Of a stretch of DNA of 64,000 bases, positions 44,390 through 53,186 are shown in pieces. The stretch is taken from contig CAKRYY010000005.1 in the NCBI GenBank assembly GCA_934432885.1, positions 1 to 64,000 of the forward strand, given 5' to 3'. How positions within the stretch are numbered: position 1 is the first letter of the stretch; each line of letters starts with the position of its first letter. This DNA comes from an uncultured Lachnospiraceae bacterium (GTDB lineage Bacteria > Bacillota > Clostridia > Lachnospirales > Lachnospiraceae). A program made the position numbers and the translations under genes. Under the pieces are notes generated by a model. The model was not told the DNA's origin. It made no database searches and was given only the letters and a program-made list of their open reading frames with translations.

Positions 44390-45160
44390 ATGTTACAGGA
44401 GATTGCGGTAACGGTGGATAAGCAAAAGGATATTTTATATCTGACGGATGATGCAGAGCTTTTAAAACGCCTTATAGGAGAGGGAAAAAAGGCTGCAGTC
44501 GTTTTAAATGAGAAAAACAGGCAGGAAGATTTTAGCGGGGCACCTTACGCAGTGGAGGCGTGGGAGGAGCTTACGCAGCGGGATTTTGAACGCATTTACA
44601 GGAGACTGGCGCACCTGCCCTGGGAAATAGCGAAAACCAGACGCTGCAAAATCAGGGAAATGATGCCTCAGGATGCAGAAGCGCTCTGCGAGCTGTATCT
44701 GGATGCGCAGATAAAAAGGTATATGCGGGATGGCTTTGCTGATATTGCCCAGCAGAGACAGTACATTGAGGATTACTGCCGTTTTACCTACGCATTTTAT
44801 GAGTGTGGTATCTGGCTTATAGAGAAAAGGGATACGGGAAAAATTATTGGAAAAGCAGGACTGGAAATATGTGAGCAGGGTGCAGAGCTTGGCTATGCGC
44901 TTGGCGCAGATTTCAGAGGGCAAGGCTATGCCTATGAGGCGTGCAGTGCGGTACTTGCTTATGCAGAGGAGGAAGAACTGTGCGAGCGTGTATTTGCCCG
45001 GATAGAAAAAGAAAACCAGCCTTCCAGAAGGCTTCTGGAAAGGCTGGGATTTTACAGGGTAGAAACGAATTTAGAAAATACTGAGCAATATGAAAAAATA
45101 CTTATACCACCGGAAGCAGCTCTACAACATGCAGATCACGGCGTTTGCTCAAGTCAATAA
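44390..45160 (+). CDS. GNAT family N-acetyltransferase (RimJ-like)
   Basis: 256 residues. The first about 80 form an unassigned domain; residues 83-245 are an Acetyltransf_3 type GNAT (KIREMMPQDAEALCELYL, IIGKAGLEIC, ELGYALGADFRGQGYAYEACSAVLAYAEEE, IEKENQPSRRLLERLGF). Substrate unknown; RimJ relatives acetylate protein N-termini. ATG 44390 has AAAGGGG upstream; the frame is open from 44315 but lacks a ribosome site there. Its last 59 bp overlap the end of the convergent HD-GYP gene. Confidence 0.8.
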   Translation: MLQEIAVTVDKQKDILYLTDDAELLKRLIGEGKKAAVVLNEKNRQEDFSGAPYAVEAWEELTQRDFERIYRRLAHLPWEIAKTRRCKIREMMPQDAEALCELYLDAQIKRYMRDGFADIAQQRQYIEDYCRFTYAFYECGIWLIEKRDTGKIIGKAGLEICEQGAELGYALGADFRGQGYAYEACSAVLAYAEEEELCERVFARIEKENQPSRRLLERLGFYRVETNLENTEQYEKILIPPEAALQHADHGVCSSQ

Positions 45161-46226
45161 ATTCGGTGCCGCACTGGATAATCGGTCTGCCGAGACGATT
45201 ACGGTTAATGAATACGACATAGCCGACGGTGCCGTTATTTAAACGTACAGGACAGTTTAAATAGGTATTGACTGTATTTTCCAGAAATACAAGGATAGAA
45301 CGGGTATCGAATTTGCGAAGCCCTTCTTCCTCGAAGTGTTCGATAACATCAAAGGGTGACATTGCCTTACGATAAGAACGGTCAGACGTCATGGCGTTGT
45401 AAATGTCGCAGATTGTAACAAGCTTTGCAAAGCGGTCAATCTGGCTGCCCTTTAATTTATGCGGATATCCGCTGCCGTCACACCGCTCATGGTGCATCAG
45501 AGCAGACAATTTGACTGTCTCATTGACATGCCATTCCTCCAGCATGTGATAGCCCTTTTCCGCATGGGTATTGATAATGGCGCGTTCCTCGGGAGTTAAG
45601 GGCCCCGGCTTTTGGATAATCTCGTCAGGAATTGCCAGCTTGCCGATGTCATGGAACATACCGCAGGCAGCAGCCATCCGGCAGTCCTCTTCCGAATATT
45701 CCAGCCAGCGGGCAAGCATATTGCAGAGCAGAGAAACATTGATTGAGTGGGCATATACGCTGGAATCATATTCCTTCATATAAATCAGCATTTCTAAAAC
45801 GCTGGTGTCCGTATGCTTCTTTCCAATCAGTGCCATAGTCTGGTCGAGAACGGTATGAACGTCCAGTGTTGTATTTTTGGAAACCAGATTATTGATGGTA
45901 ACCTGAAAATAATTAACGCCGGTATCAAAAGCCTGCTTATATTCACGGATACGCTCGGCGCGTACCTTACGAACCTCATCCGGCAGCTTGGAAACAAAAC
46001 CTGGAACGTCATCCCCCATAATAGGCTCTTCTTTTTTCTTTTTGGGAGGCTCCTCTTTTTTGGTATCGTCAATTCGGACAGAACGTACGGAATAAAGCTG
46101 AAGCTGTTTAATCAGGCTGTCTGTCAAAGCAACATCCTTTGGAACAAGGAGCTGCCCGCTTAACGCATAAACATCTTCTGCAGTGACCATTCCTGGTATG
46201 AGCTGTTCGGAAGTAATCCTTTTCAT
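45102..46226 (-). CDS. HD-GYP domain protein, probable cyclic-di-GMP phosphodiesterase
   Basis: 374 residues. An N-terminal domain (about 1-110, with a Lys-rich KKEEPPKKKKEEP hinge near 55-68) precedes the HD-GYP domain: VSLLCNMLARWLEY, FHDIGKLAIPDEII (HD pair), NTHAEKGYHML, LMHHERCDGSGYPHKLKGSQI (GYP motif) and ICDIYNAMTSDRSYRKAM. Such enzymes hydrolyse c-di-GMP, and sometimes cGAMP, to nucleotides. No membrane segment, so cytosolic. Monocistronic. Confidence 0.9.
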   Translation of the reverse strand: MKRITSEQLIPGMVTAEDVYALSGQLLVPKDVALTDSLIKQLQLYSVRSVRIDDTKKEEPPKKKKEEPIMGDDVPGFVSKLPDEVRKVRAERIREYKQAFDTGVNYFQVTINNLVSKNTTLDVHTVLDQTMALIGKKHTDTSVLEMLIYMKEYDSSVYAHSINVSLLCNMLARWLEYSEEDCRMAAACGMFHDIGKLAIPDEIIQKPGPLTPEERAIINTHAEKGYHMLEEWHVNETVKLSALMHHERCDGSGYPHKLKGSQIDRFAKLVTICDIYNAMTSDRSYRKAMSPFDVIEHFEEEGLRKFDTRSILVFLENTVNTYLNCPVRLNNGTVGYVVFINRNRLGRPIIQCGTEFIDLSKRRDLHVVELLPVV

Positions 46227-46395
46227 AATGTGTCTCTCTTCCTGTCAAAATGCCTAAAAATATCGGTCTATAGCTATTTTTATTATAGAACTTTTTAAGC
46301 TTACCGTCAACTGCTGATATTGAGAAAACGCGCCGCTTTGACTGGACAAAGTCCCATATTTAGACTATTATTAAAAACATATCAGATGAAGAAAA

Positions 46396-46415
46396 AGAGT
46401 TTGCCTGCAAACTCT
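46396..46415. repeat. Short palindrome AGAGTTTGC-CT-GCAAACTCT
   Basis: A 9-bp stem with a 2-nt loop, 25 bp before the aminotransferase start. Related GAGTTTGC/GCAAACTCT strings occur at 5092-5113 and 12470-12478. Confidence 0.5.
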
Positions 46416-46439
46416 GCTTATACAGAAGGGAAGGGTACT

Positions 46440-47645
46440 ATGATAGCCAGTCATTATGAGAAAATGCTTCAGGGAAAATCCGTAATCCGTGAACTGTCAG
46501 AATTTGCGGCAGCGAGAGGTGGGGAAATCGGATATGAAAATGTTTTTGATTACAGTCTTGGAAATCCATCGGTACCGGTGCCAAAAGCGGTGACAGAGAC
46601 GATGATACGGCTTTTGCAGGAAAAAGACCCGATGGAGCTGCACGGATACAGCCCGTCGCTGGGGATTACGGCAGTACGGGAAAAGGTTGCCGCTTCTCTG
46701 GAAAAGCGGTTTTTACTTCCTTATAAAAAAGAAGATATTTTTATGACCTCCGGCGCTGCTGGCGCAATCGCACATGCTCTGCGTGCAGTAACGCAGCCGG
46801 GAGACGAGGTGCTTACCTTTGCCCCCTGTTTTTCGGAATATTTTCCTTATGTAAACGGCACAGGGGCGACATTAAAGGTCGTGCCTGCCAATACAGAGAC
46901 ATTTCAGATTAATTTTCAGGCGTTTGAGAAGATGCTATCTGAAAATGTGACAGCAGTTTTGATTAACACACCGAATAATCCCTCCGGCATCGTATATTCC
47001 GCAGAAACCCTAAAGACTCTGGCGAGAATACTGACAGAGCGGTCTGCGCAGTACGGCCATACGATTTATCTGATTTCGGACGAGCCGTACCGGGAAATTG
47101 TATTTGCAAACGTAGATGCTCCGGTCGTTTCTGCGTACTATGACGATACGCTGATGTGCTACTCCTTTTCCAAATCGCTGTCTTTTCCAGGCGAGCGTAT
47201 TGGTTATGTGGCGGTAAATCCCGCTTGCAGGGATGCTGAGAAAATCGTTCAGATGTGCGGACAGATTTCGAGAGAAACCGGGCATAACTGTCCGGCATCC
47301 CTGATACAGCTCACTGTAGCGGAGCACCTTGATATGACGTCTGATTTATCCGTCTATGAGACGAACCGCAATATCCTTTGCCGGGAATTAAAAGCGCTTG
47401 GCTTTTTCTTCGTAGAGCCGGGCGGAACCTTTTATATTTTCCCAAAAGCATTGGAGGAGGACGCTAAAAAGTTTTGCGAAAAGGCAAAAAAATATGATTT
47501 GGTTATGGTGCCGGGCGATGGTTTTGGCTGTCCGGGATTTTTCCGTATGGCATATTGTATTGATACCGAAAAGGTGGAGCGTTCCATTGCTGCGCTGCGC
47601 ACCTTCGTAGAAACAGAGTATCCAAATCGCGTTCCATGTAAATAA
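46440..47645 (+). CDS. Pyridoxal-phosphate-dependent class I/II aminotransferase
   Basis: 401 residues, AspC/AlaT-like fold type I. Features: DYSLGNPSVPVPKAV, GYSPSLGITAVREKVA, TSGAAGAIAHALRAV, NTPNNPSG, SDEPYREI (cofactor Asp) and the Schiff-base Lys in YSFSKSLSFPGERIGY. Probable role in amino acid interconversion; donor specificity cannot be read. ATG 46440 follows AGAAGGGAAGGG; the open frame from 46320 would add 40 atypical residues spanning the upstream palindrome. Confidence 0.88.
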   Translation: MIASHYEKMLQGKSVIRELSEFAAARGGEIGYENVFDYSLGNPSVPVPKAVTETMIRLLQEKDPMELHGYSPSLGITAVREKVAASLEKRFLLPYKKEDIFMTSGAAGAIAHALRAVTQPGDEVLTFAPCFSEYFPYVNGTGATLKVVPANTETFQINFQAFEKMLSENVTAVLINTPNNPSGIVYSAETLKTLARILTERSAQYGHTIYLISDEPYREIVFANVDAPVVSAYYDDTLMCYSFSKSLSFPGERIGYVAVNPACRDAEKIVQMCGQISRETGHNCPASLIQLTVAEHLDMTSDLSVYETNRNILCRELKALGFFFVEPGGTFYIFPKALEEDAKKFCEKAKKYDLVMVPGDGFGCPGFFRMAYCIDTEKVERSIAALRTFVETEYPNRVPCK

Positions 47646-47718
47646 GAAAGAACGATGAAATCAAACTGCGCTGCATATACTGTCAAGGGCAGAAGGCGCA
47701 GAGGTTAAGAAAGAAGGA

Positions 47719-48573
47719 ATGAGTTTGTATCAGGCAGGACTGGTATTAGAGGGCGGCGGTATGCGCGGGATGTATACCTGCGGCGTACTGGAATTTTTTC
47801 TGGAAAAGGAGCTTATATTTTCGGACTGCTATGGTGTATCGGCAGGCGCCTGTCATCTGTGCAGCTACTTATCAGGGCAAAAGGGGCGCGCGCTGCACGT
47901 AGGAATCGATTATCTGCAATGCCGCGATTATTGCAGCCTTAGCAGCCTTTTGCGGACGGGAGACCTTTTTAATAAGGACTTTTGCTATGATCTGATTCCC
48001 AATTATTTGAATCCTTATGATTATGAAGCGTTTGAGCGCTATCCGGGCAGGGCGTATGCAGTGGCTACCAATATTGAGACCGGAGAAGCCGAATACCTGC
48101 GTCTTAAGCACATGCAGACGGATATTGAAGCAGTCCGGGCGTCCAGCTCACTGCCTCTGGTTTCTAAAAATGTAAGAATTGGAAATAAGTTGTATCTGGA
48201 CGGCGGTATTTCAGACGCGATTCCGTTGCAGAAATCCATTCTGGACGGCAATCAAAAAAATATTGTCGTTTTAACCAAGGAGGTTGGCTACAGGAGAAAG
48301 CCTTCTTCGCTGCTGCCGCTCATCCGCGTGGCGTATCTGCGGTATCCGAAGGTATATGAGCTGATGAAAAATCGTCATATCGCTTATAACAGGACATTGG
48401 ATATGGTAGAGAAAAAGGAAAAGGCGGGAGAAATCATTGTACTGCGTCCAAAGGAAAATGGTGGAATCGGCAGAATTGAAAAGGACAAAGAAAAACTGAT
48501 GGCGCTGTATCGGCAGGGCTATGAGGACGCAAAGGCGAGATATGAAGAAATTCTTGCCTATCTGGAAGCATAA
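47719..48573 (+). CDS. Patatin-like phospholipase family protein
   Basis: 284 residues. Catalytic dyad Ser41 in GVSAGA and Asp161 in DGGISD, with the oxyanion loop EGGGMRG at 11-17. This is the RssA/YjjU-like bacterial patatin layout, predicted to be a cytosolic or membrane-associated acylhydrolase of lipids. AAGAAGGA precedes ATG 47719. It is 27 bp upstream of uppP, hinting at a joint role in membrane lipid handling. Confidence 0.9.
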   Translation: MSLYQAGLVLEGGGMRGMYTCGVLEFFLEKELIFSDCYGVSAGACHLCSYLSGQKGRALHVGIDYLQCRDYCSLSSLLRTGDLFNKDFCYDLIPNYLNPYDYEAFERYPGRAYAVATNIETGEAEYLRLKHMQTDIEAVRASSSLPLVSKNVRIGNKLYLDGGISDAIPLQKSILDGNQKNIVVLTKEVGYRRKPSSLLPLIRVAYLRYPKVYELMKNRHIAYNRTLDMVEKKEKAGEIIVLRPKENGGIGRIEKDKEKLMALYRQGYEDAKARYEEILAYLEA

Positions 48574-48600
48574 TCAATAGAAGAAATAGGAGGAATCGTC

Positions 48601-49434
48601 TTGGCAGAACTGATAAAGGCAGTTTTATTTGGCATTGTGGAGGGTATCACAGAGTGGCTTCCCATCAGCAGTACGGGACACATGATACTTTTGAATGAAT
48701 TTGTAAAGCTGGACGTCAGTCCGGCATTTTGGGATATGTTTCTTGTCGTAATCCAGCTTGGCGCAATCCTTGCGGTAGTGCTGCTGTACTTCGACCGGAT
48801 ATTTCCGTTTCAGTTTGGGAAAAAGGGAGGCATCCTGCGGATGGATGTCATCAATGTGTGGATAAAAATTATTGTTGGCTGTCTTCCGGCGGTTATCATC
48901 GGCATGCCGTTTGACAATCTCTTTGAAGAATTGTTTTATAACTACCAGACAGTTGCAATTATGCTGATTTTATTTGGTATTGCATTTATTGTGATTGAGA
49001 ACCGGAATAAAAAATGGAAGCCCAGAATAAAGCGTGTAGATGAAATCACGCTTCCCATTGCTTTTGCAATCGGCATCTTTCAGTTGATAGCAGGAATTTT
49101 CCCGGGGACATCGCGCTCCGGCTCGACAATCGTAGGAGCGCTTTTGCTCGGCGTATCCCGTACGGCTGCCGCAGAGTTTACATTTTTTATGGCAGTGCCG
49201 GTCATGTTTGGCGCAAGCCTTTTAAAGATTTTGAAATTTATCATGAAAGGAGCCAGCATCAGCGGTGCTGAGTGGATGATACTGTTTGTGGGCTGCGTTG
49301 TGGCATTTGTCGTATCTATCGTGGTAATCCGTTTCCTGATGGGATATATCAAAAAGCATGACTTCAAGGTGTTTGGCTGGTACAGAATTGTGCTCGGCAT
49401 CCTTGTGCTTTCTTATTTTACATTTTTTGCATAG
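48601..49434 (+). CDS. uppP: Undecaprenyl-diphosphatase
   Basis: 277 residues, seven or eight transmembrane helices. It dephosphorylates undecaprenyl pyrophosphate to recycle the lipid carrier of cell-wall synthesis and gives basal bacitracin resistance. The two active-site repeats are GIVEGITEWLPISSTGHMIL (14-33) and FPGTSRSGSTIVGALLLG (about 168-185). TTG start 48601 behind GGAGGAATCG. Confidence 0.95.
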   Translation: MAELIKAVLFGIVEGITEWLPISSTGHMILLNEFVKLDVSPAFWDMFLVVIQLGAILAVVLLYFDRIFPFQFGKKGGILRMDVINVWIKIIVGCLPAVIIGMPFDNLFEELFYNYQTVAIMLILFGIAFIVIENRNKKWKPRIKRVDEITLPIAFAIGIFQLIAGIFPGTSRSGSTIVGALLLGVSRTAAAEFTFFMAVPVMFGASLLKILKFIMKGASISGAEWMILFVGCVVAFVVSIVVIRFLMGYIKKHDFKVFGWYRIVLGILVLSYFTFFA

Positions 49435-49469
49435 CATCTGAATAAAATGAAAAATTTTCTCAAAACATA

Positions 49470-49514
49470 TTGACAGGACGTCATGTCTTGAATATAATAA
49501 CAGTAATCATTACT
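49470..49514 (+). promoter_or_regulatory. Strong promoter and operator-like dyad of the reverse rubrerythrin gene
   Basis: -35 TTGACA (49470-49475), exactly 17 bp, -10 TATAAT (49493-49498). A perfect dyad AGTAAT-C-ATTACT (49502-49514) lies over the probable start site and resembles the PerR/Fur-type 7-1-7 operators found at peroxide-defence genes. Confidence 0.75.
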
Positions 49515-49560
49515 AATAAATAACGGCAGAGAATACTGCACATAATAAGGAGGAAAAAAG

Positions 49561-50100
49561 ATGAAATTTGTATGTCAGGTATGTGGATATGTTCATGAAG
49601 GAGATGCGGCACCGGAGAAGTGCCCGGTATGTAATGCGCCTGCTTCTAAATTTACACAGCAGAGCGAAGAAAAGGTTTGGGCTGCAGAGCATGTAGTGGG
49701 CGTTGCTCAGGGCGTTAGCCAGGACATTCTGGATGATTTACGTGCGAATTTTAACGGCGAGTGCTCAGAGGTCGGCATGTATCTTGCAATGGCAAGAGTA
49801 GCGCATAGAGAGGGCTATCCGGAAATCGGACTTTACTGGGAAAAAGCTGCATGGGAAGAGGCAGAGCATGCTGCAAAGTTTGCAGAGCTGCTTGGTGAGG
49901 TTGTGACAGATTCTACCAAGAAAAATCTGGAAATGCGGGTAGATGCTGAAAATGGTGCAACTGCTGGAAAGTTTGACCTTGCAAAGAGAGCTAAGGCTGC
50001 TAACCTTGATGCAATCCATGATACCGTTCATGAGATGGCTAGAGATGAGGCTAGACATGGAAAAGCTTTTGAGGGATTACTCAAGAGATATTTCGGTTAA
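49561..50100 (+). CDS. Reverse rubrerythrin (rubredoxin-ferritin-like peroxidase)
   Basis: 179 residues. The rubredoxin iron site is at the N-terminus (Cys5-x2-Cys8 and Cys21-x2-Cys24), followed by a four-helix ferritin-like diiron domain with [39 protein letters not shown] and [18 protein letters not shown]. The order is the reverse of classical rubrerythrin. Clostridial homologues reduce H2O2 with electrons from NADH oxidoreductases and are peroxide-induced. AAGGAGG precedes ATG 49561. Confidence 0.93.
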   Translation: MKFVCQVCGYVHEGDAAPEKCPVCNAPASKFTQQSEEKVWAAEHVVGVAQGVSQDILDDLRANFNGECSEVGMYLAMARVAHREGYPEIGLYWEKAAWEEAEHAAKFAELLGEVVTDSTKKNLEMRVDAENGATAGKFDLAKRAKAANLDAIHDTVHEMARDEARHGKAFEGLLKRYFG

Positions 50101-50132
50101 TTAAAAATCGAGCATATTGGTGCTTAAATAGT

Positions 50133-50168
50133 ATGAGGTGTGACTGCTGAGAAGTCACACCTCATTTT
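50133..50168. terminator. Bidirectional terminator between rubrerythrin and degV
   Basis: ATGAGGTGTGACT-GCTGAGA-AGTCACACCTCATTTT, a 13-bp perfect stem. Confidence 0.93.
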
Positions 50169-50186
50169 AAGTTTTAGTTTTGCAGT

Positions 50187-51074
50187 TTATTCTGTTCTTT
50201 CTTTTCCCCAGAAAAAGAGTGCGACCGTACCCGGACCGGTATGGCTGCCAATGGTTGTGCCGATGTCATTGATTTCCACATTGCCATTTAAGTGCGGAAA
50301 TTTCTGGATAATCAGTGCAGCGACTGCCTCGGCATCCTCCAGACAGGCAGAATGTGAAAGATAGCATTTATCGCTGTAGGAGAGTCCATTGTCTGCATTT
50401 TCTTCCATTTTGGTTACAATACCCTGAATGACCTTGCGCTTACCGCGGAATTTAAGGCGCGGAACCAGTTTTCCAGAATCGTCTACATTGAGCAGAGGAC
50501 AGATATTTAAAATATTGCCAATGGTCCCGGCTGTTTTTGAAATCCTGCCGCCCTTGATATAAAAGGAAAGGTCGGTGGAAAAAAACCAGTGGTTTACCCG
50601 TCTCTTATTTTCCTCAAGCCATGTGGCAAGGTCTTCCATAGACATTCCTGCATCCCGGAGGTCCGCTGCCTTGTCCATAAGCAGGCCGTAACCGGAGGAA
50701 GCGGCAAGTGAATCTATGATAATCATATTGCGTTCCGGATATTTTTCAAGCAGTGTATTTTTTGCAATATTTGCGGAGTTGAAAACACCGGATAAGCCGG
50801 AGGAAAGACAAAGATGCAAAATATCAAAGCCTTCCTTTAAAAAGCTTTCAAAATATTCTTCAAATTCTTCTGCATTTACCTGGGAGGTCTTTGTCTGAGC
50901 GCCATCTGCCATCGCCTGATAAAAATCAGGGAATGCCATTGTCATACCCAAATCATCTTCATACTGTTTGCCATCAAGCTCATAATGAAAACAGATATAG
51001 TGTATATTTCGTTTCGTAAAATGTTCTTTTGTCAAATCCGCTGTAGAACAGCAGCTAAGGATGTACTTGTTCAT
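50187..51074 (-). CDS. DegV family fatty-acid-binding protein
   Basis: 295 residues. DegV features: an N-terminal CCSTADLTKEHF strand, TSQVNAEEFEEYFESFLKEGFDILHLCLSSGLSGVFNSA and IDSLAASSGYGLL, then the C-terminal domain with GRISKTAGTIGNILNICPLL and IGTTIGSHTGPGTVALFFWG. FakB-type members present fatty acids to the kinase FakA; other members have no known role. No fakA is nearby. Confidence 0.9.
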   Translation of the reverse strand: MNKYILSCCSTADLTKEHFTKRNIHYICFHYELDGKQYEDDLGMTMAFPDFYQAMADGAQTKTSQVNAEEFEEYFESFLKEGFDILHLCLSSGLSGVFNSANIAKNTLLEKYPERNMIIIDSLAASSGYGLLMDKAADLRDAGMSMEDLATWLEENKRRVNHWFFSTDLSFYIKGGRISKTAGTIGNILNICPLLNVDDSGKLVPRLKFRGKRKVIQGIVTKMEENADNGLSYSDKCYLSHSACLEDAEAVAALIIQKFPHLNGNVEINDIGTTIGSHTGPGTVALFFWGKERTE

Positions 51075-51156
51075 AATGATACCCTCAATTTCTTTTTTTC
51101 TTTATCCGATTCACAGTCAGTTTAACATCAATTTGCTTGGTTTTCAATATTTGAGA

Positions 51157-51336
51157 AACAGTTCAGCCATGCAGAAATCATTGTGCCATTTGAACGTGAG
51201 AGCCTGCTCTCAAAGGGCAGATGACACAATGATTTCTATAGGGCGGACGCCCGACATGAAATAAGTTGTCGGCAGTAACAAATATGGTTCGCCAACAGGC
51301 GCAATCCGACAACTTATGAATGATGGCTGAACTGTT
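51157..51336. repeat. 180-nt multibranched inverted-repeat element (MITE or structured RNA)
   Basis: An outer perfect 14-bp pair, AACAGTTCAGCCAT (51157-51170) with ATGGCTGAACTGTT (51323-51336), encloses two long hairpins: AGAAATCATTGTG/CACAATGATTTCT (51173-51185, 51225-51237) and ATAAGTTGTCGG/CCGACAACTTAT (51261-51272, 51306-51317). Between them is GGGCG-GA-CGCCC (51241-51252), and each long hairpin has a small tip hairpin (GAGAG/CTCTC; CGCC/GGCG). No ORF of note lies inside. It fills most of the 398-bp gap 51075-51472. Confidence 0.85.
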
Positions 51337-51370
51337 ACATTAAAGTTAAATGAGAAATCAAGTGTTTGAT

Positions 51371-51448
51371 TTTACACAGATTTTACATAAGCCTCATGAT
51401 GATTTTACACGGAATTGATAGAATCATACATGGAAACGGAAATATAAT
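51371..51448 (+). promoter_or_regulatory. PHO-box array and promoter of nptA-phoBR
   Basis: TTTACA occurs at 51371, 51382 and 51404, spaced 11 and 22 bp, that is one helical turn of a PhoP/PhoB-box array with one degenerate site (CTCATG at 51393). A -10 TATAAT lies at 51443-51448, with a poor -35, as expected for an activated promoter. The downstream genes are a phosphate transporter and PhoBR. Confidence 0.75.
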
Positions 51449-51472
51449 AAAACGTTATGTAGGAGAGAAAAA

Positions 51473-53155
51473 ATGACATTGGCGGATTTGGGATTGATTT
51501 TTCAATTTATTGGCGGTCTTGGACTTTTCCTTTACGGTATGAAAATCATGGCGGACGGCTTACAGAAAGCTGCCGACAGTAAAGTAAAATCATTGATGGG
51601 ATTTTTAACCAAAAACAGGCTGGTTGGAGTTCTGGTTGGCGCCGGCATTACGACGATTATCCAGAGCAGTTCGGCGACAACCGTCATGGTAGTCGGTTTT
51701 GTAAATGCAGGCATGCTGACGCTGACACAGGCAGTCGGTGTTATCATGGGTGCGAATATCGGTACGACGGTAACGGCGTGGCTGGTGTCCTTAAGCGAGT
51801 GGGGAAGCGTTTTAAAGCCGGAATTTTTAGCGCCTCTGGTTGTTGGAATCGGCGCATTCATGCTTTTATTTGCAAGAAGTGAAAAGAAAATCAAGATTGG
51901 AGAAATCCTGACAGGCTTTGGCGTGCTCTTTATCGGACTTACCTTCATGTCGGATGCCATTACTCCATATAAGGATGCTCCTGTTTTTGCAGATGCATTC
52001 AGAGTGCTTGGAAGAAATCCGCTTCTGGCGGTTCTGGCAGGTGCAGTGGTAACAGCAATTATTCAAAGCTCGTCCGCGTCGGTTGGAATTTTGCAGACAC
52101 TTGCGATGAACGGCGTAGTAAACTGGCAGTCTGCAATTTTCATTACACTTGGACAGAATATAGGAACCTGTGTGACAGCGCTGATTTCCAGCGCGGGCAC
52201 TGGAAAAAATGCAAAACGGGCATCCATTATCCATCTGATGTTCAATGTAATCGGCAGTATCTGGGTCGGCATTGTAATGTTCTTTTTCTTCCGATTCCAG
52301 AGAGAGCTTGCTGCATCTACGATTAACAGTGTAGAAATCTCTATTTTCCATACGATATTTAATGTTACGAATACGGTTATTCTATTTCCTTTTGCAAATG
52401 GGCTGGTACGCCTCTCCAAGGTGCTGATACCTGATGAGGAAAAGGCGGAGGAAACAGAGGATATGAGCATTTCTGCACAGGCAGCAAGAAGGCTTGACCG
52501 CAGAATGTTAAACAATCCTTCCCTCGCGCTTGAGGCGGCGGTAAGCGAAACGCTCTTTATGGGAAAGCTGGCGCTTTCGAATCTTAAGGCGGCGATGTCC
52601 GCAGTAATGGAAAGCAATAAGGAAACCATAAAGCAGGTACAGCAGACGGAGCAGGAAATTAACCAGCTGGAAACATTGCTGACTGCATTCTTGGTGGAGG
52701 TAGACAATCTTTCCCTGACAGAAAAGCAGCATCTGACTGTAAAAAATCTGTTCTATACGGTCAGCGATATTGAGCGGGTAGGCGATCATGGTGAAAATAT
52801 TGCCGAGCTTGCAGAAATGAAGCGCAAGGACAAGATAAAATTTTCGGAAAAGGGCGAAAAGGATTTAAACAAAATGTACGATGCGGCGCTGCGTACACTG
52901 GAATATGCAATGGAAGCAAGAAAGACAGAGAACAGGAAAACGGCGCTGCTTGCGCTGGAGGCAGAAGAAGCAGTTGATGGAATCGAGAAGGAACTGCGGG
53001 ATAAACATATTCAGAGACTTTCCAAGGGAAAATGCGCGCCGGAAAGCGGTGTAATTTTTCTGGATATTTTAAGCAATCTGGAAAGGATTGCTGACCATGC
53101 AGATAATATTGCGGGATATGTTGCAACGGAAAGCAAAAGTGTGGTACAGTCGTAG
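51473..53155 (+). CDS. nptA: Na+/phosphate cotransporter with C-terminal PhoU-like domain
   Basis: 560 residues. Residues 1-310 are a NaPi-II type membrane domain with the two inverted QSSS repeats, GAGITTIIQSSSATTVMVVGFVNAGM and AVVTAIIQSSSASVGILQTLAMNG. Residues 340-555 form a helical PhoU-like domain (VSDIERVGDHGENIAELA; LSNLERIADHADNIAGYV) that probably senses or gates transport. It imports phosphate with Na+. GGAGAG precedes ATG 51473. It is followed within 31 bp by phoB. Confidence 0.93.
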   Translation: MTLADLGLIFQFIGGLGLFLYGMKIMADGLQKAADSKVKSLMGFLTKNRLVGVLVGAGITTIIQSSSATTVMVVGFVNAGMLTLTQAVGVIMGANIGTTVTAWLVSLSEWGSVLKPEFLAPLVVGIGAFMLLFARSEKKIKIGEILTGFGVLFIGLTFMSDAITPYKDAPVFADAFRVLGRNPLLAVLAGAVVTAIIQSSSASVGILQTLAMNGVVNWQSAIFITLGQNIGTCVTALISSAGTGKNAKRASIIHLMFNVIGSIWVGIVMFFFFRFQRELAASTINSVEISIFHTIFNVTNTVILFPFANGLVRLSKVLIPDEEKAEETEDMSISAQAARRLDRRMLNNPSLALEAAVSETLFMGKLALSNLKAAMSAVMESNKETIKQVQQTEQEINQLETLLTAFLVEVDNLSLTEKQHLTVKNLFYTVSDIERVGDHGENIAELAEMKRKDKIKFSEKGEKDLNKMYDAALRTLEYAMEARKTENRKTALLALEAEEAVDGIEKELRDKHIQRLSKGKCAPESGVIFLDILSNLERIADHADNIAGYVATESKSVVQS

Positions 53156-53186
53156 AAACAGAAGCTGCAAAGAGGAGTGACCGGAA

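Noticed and set aside
47655..47708. Short ORF of 17 codons before the patatin gene
   Set aside because: No ribosome site and no leader-peptide pattern or attenuator behind it.
51157..51336. Multibranched fold as a tRNA or known riboswitch
   Set aside because: Too large for tRNA, no CCA or T-arm signature, and no expression platform or T-run toward nptA; treated as a repeat/structured element.
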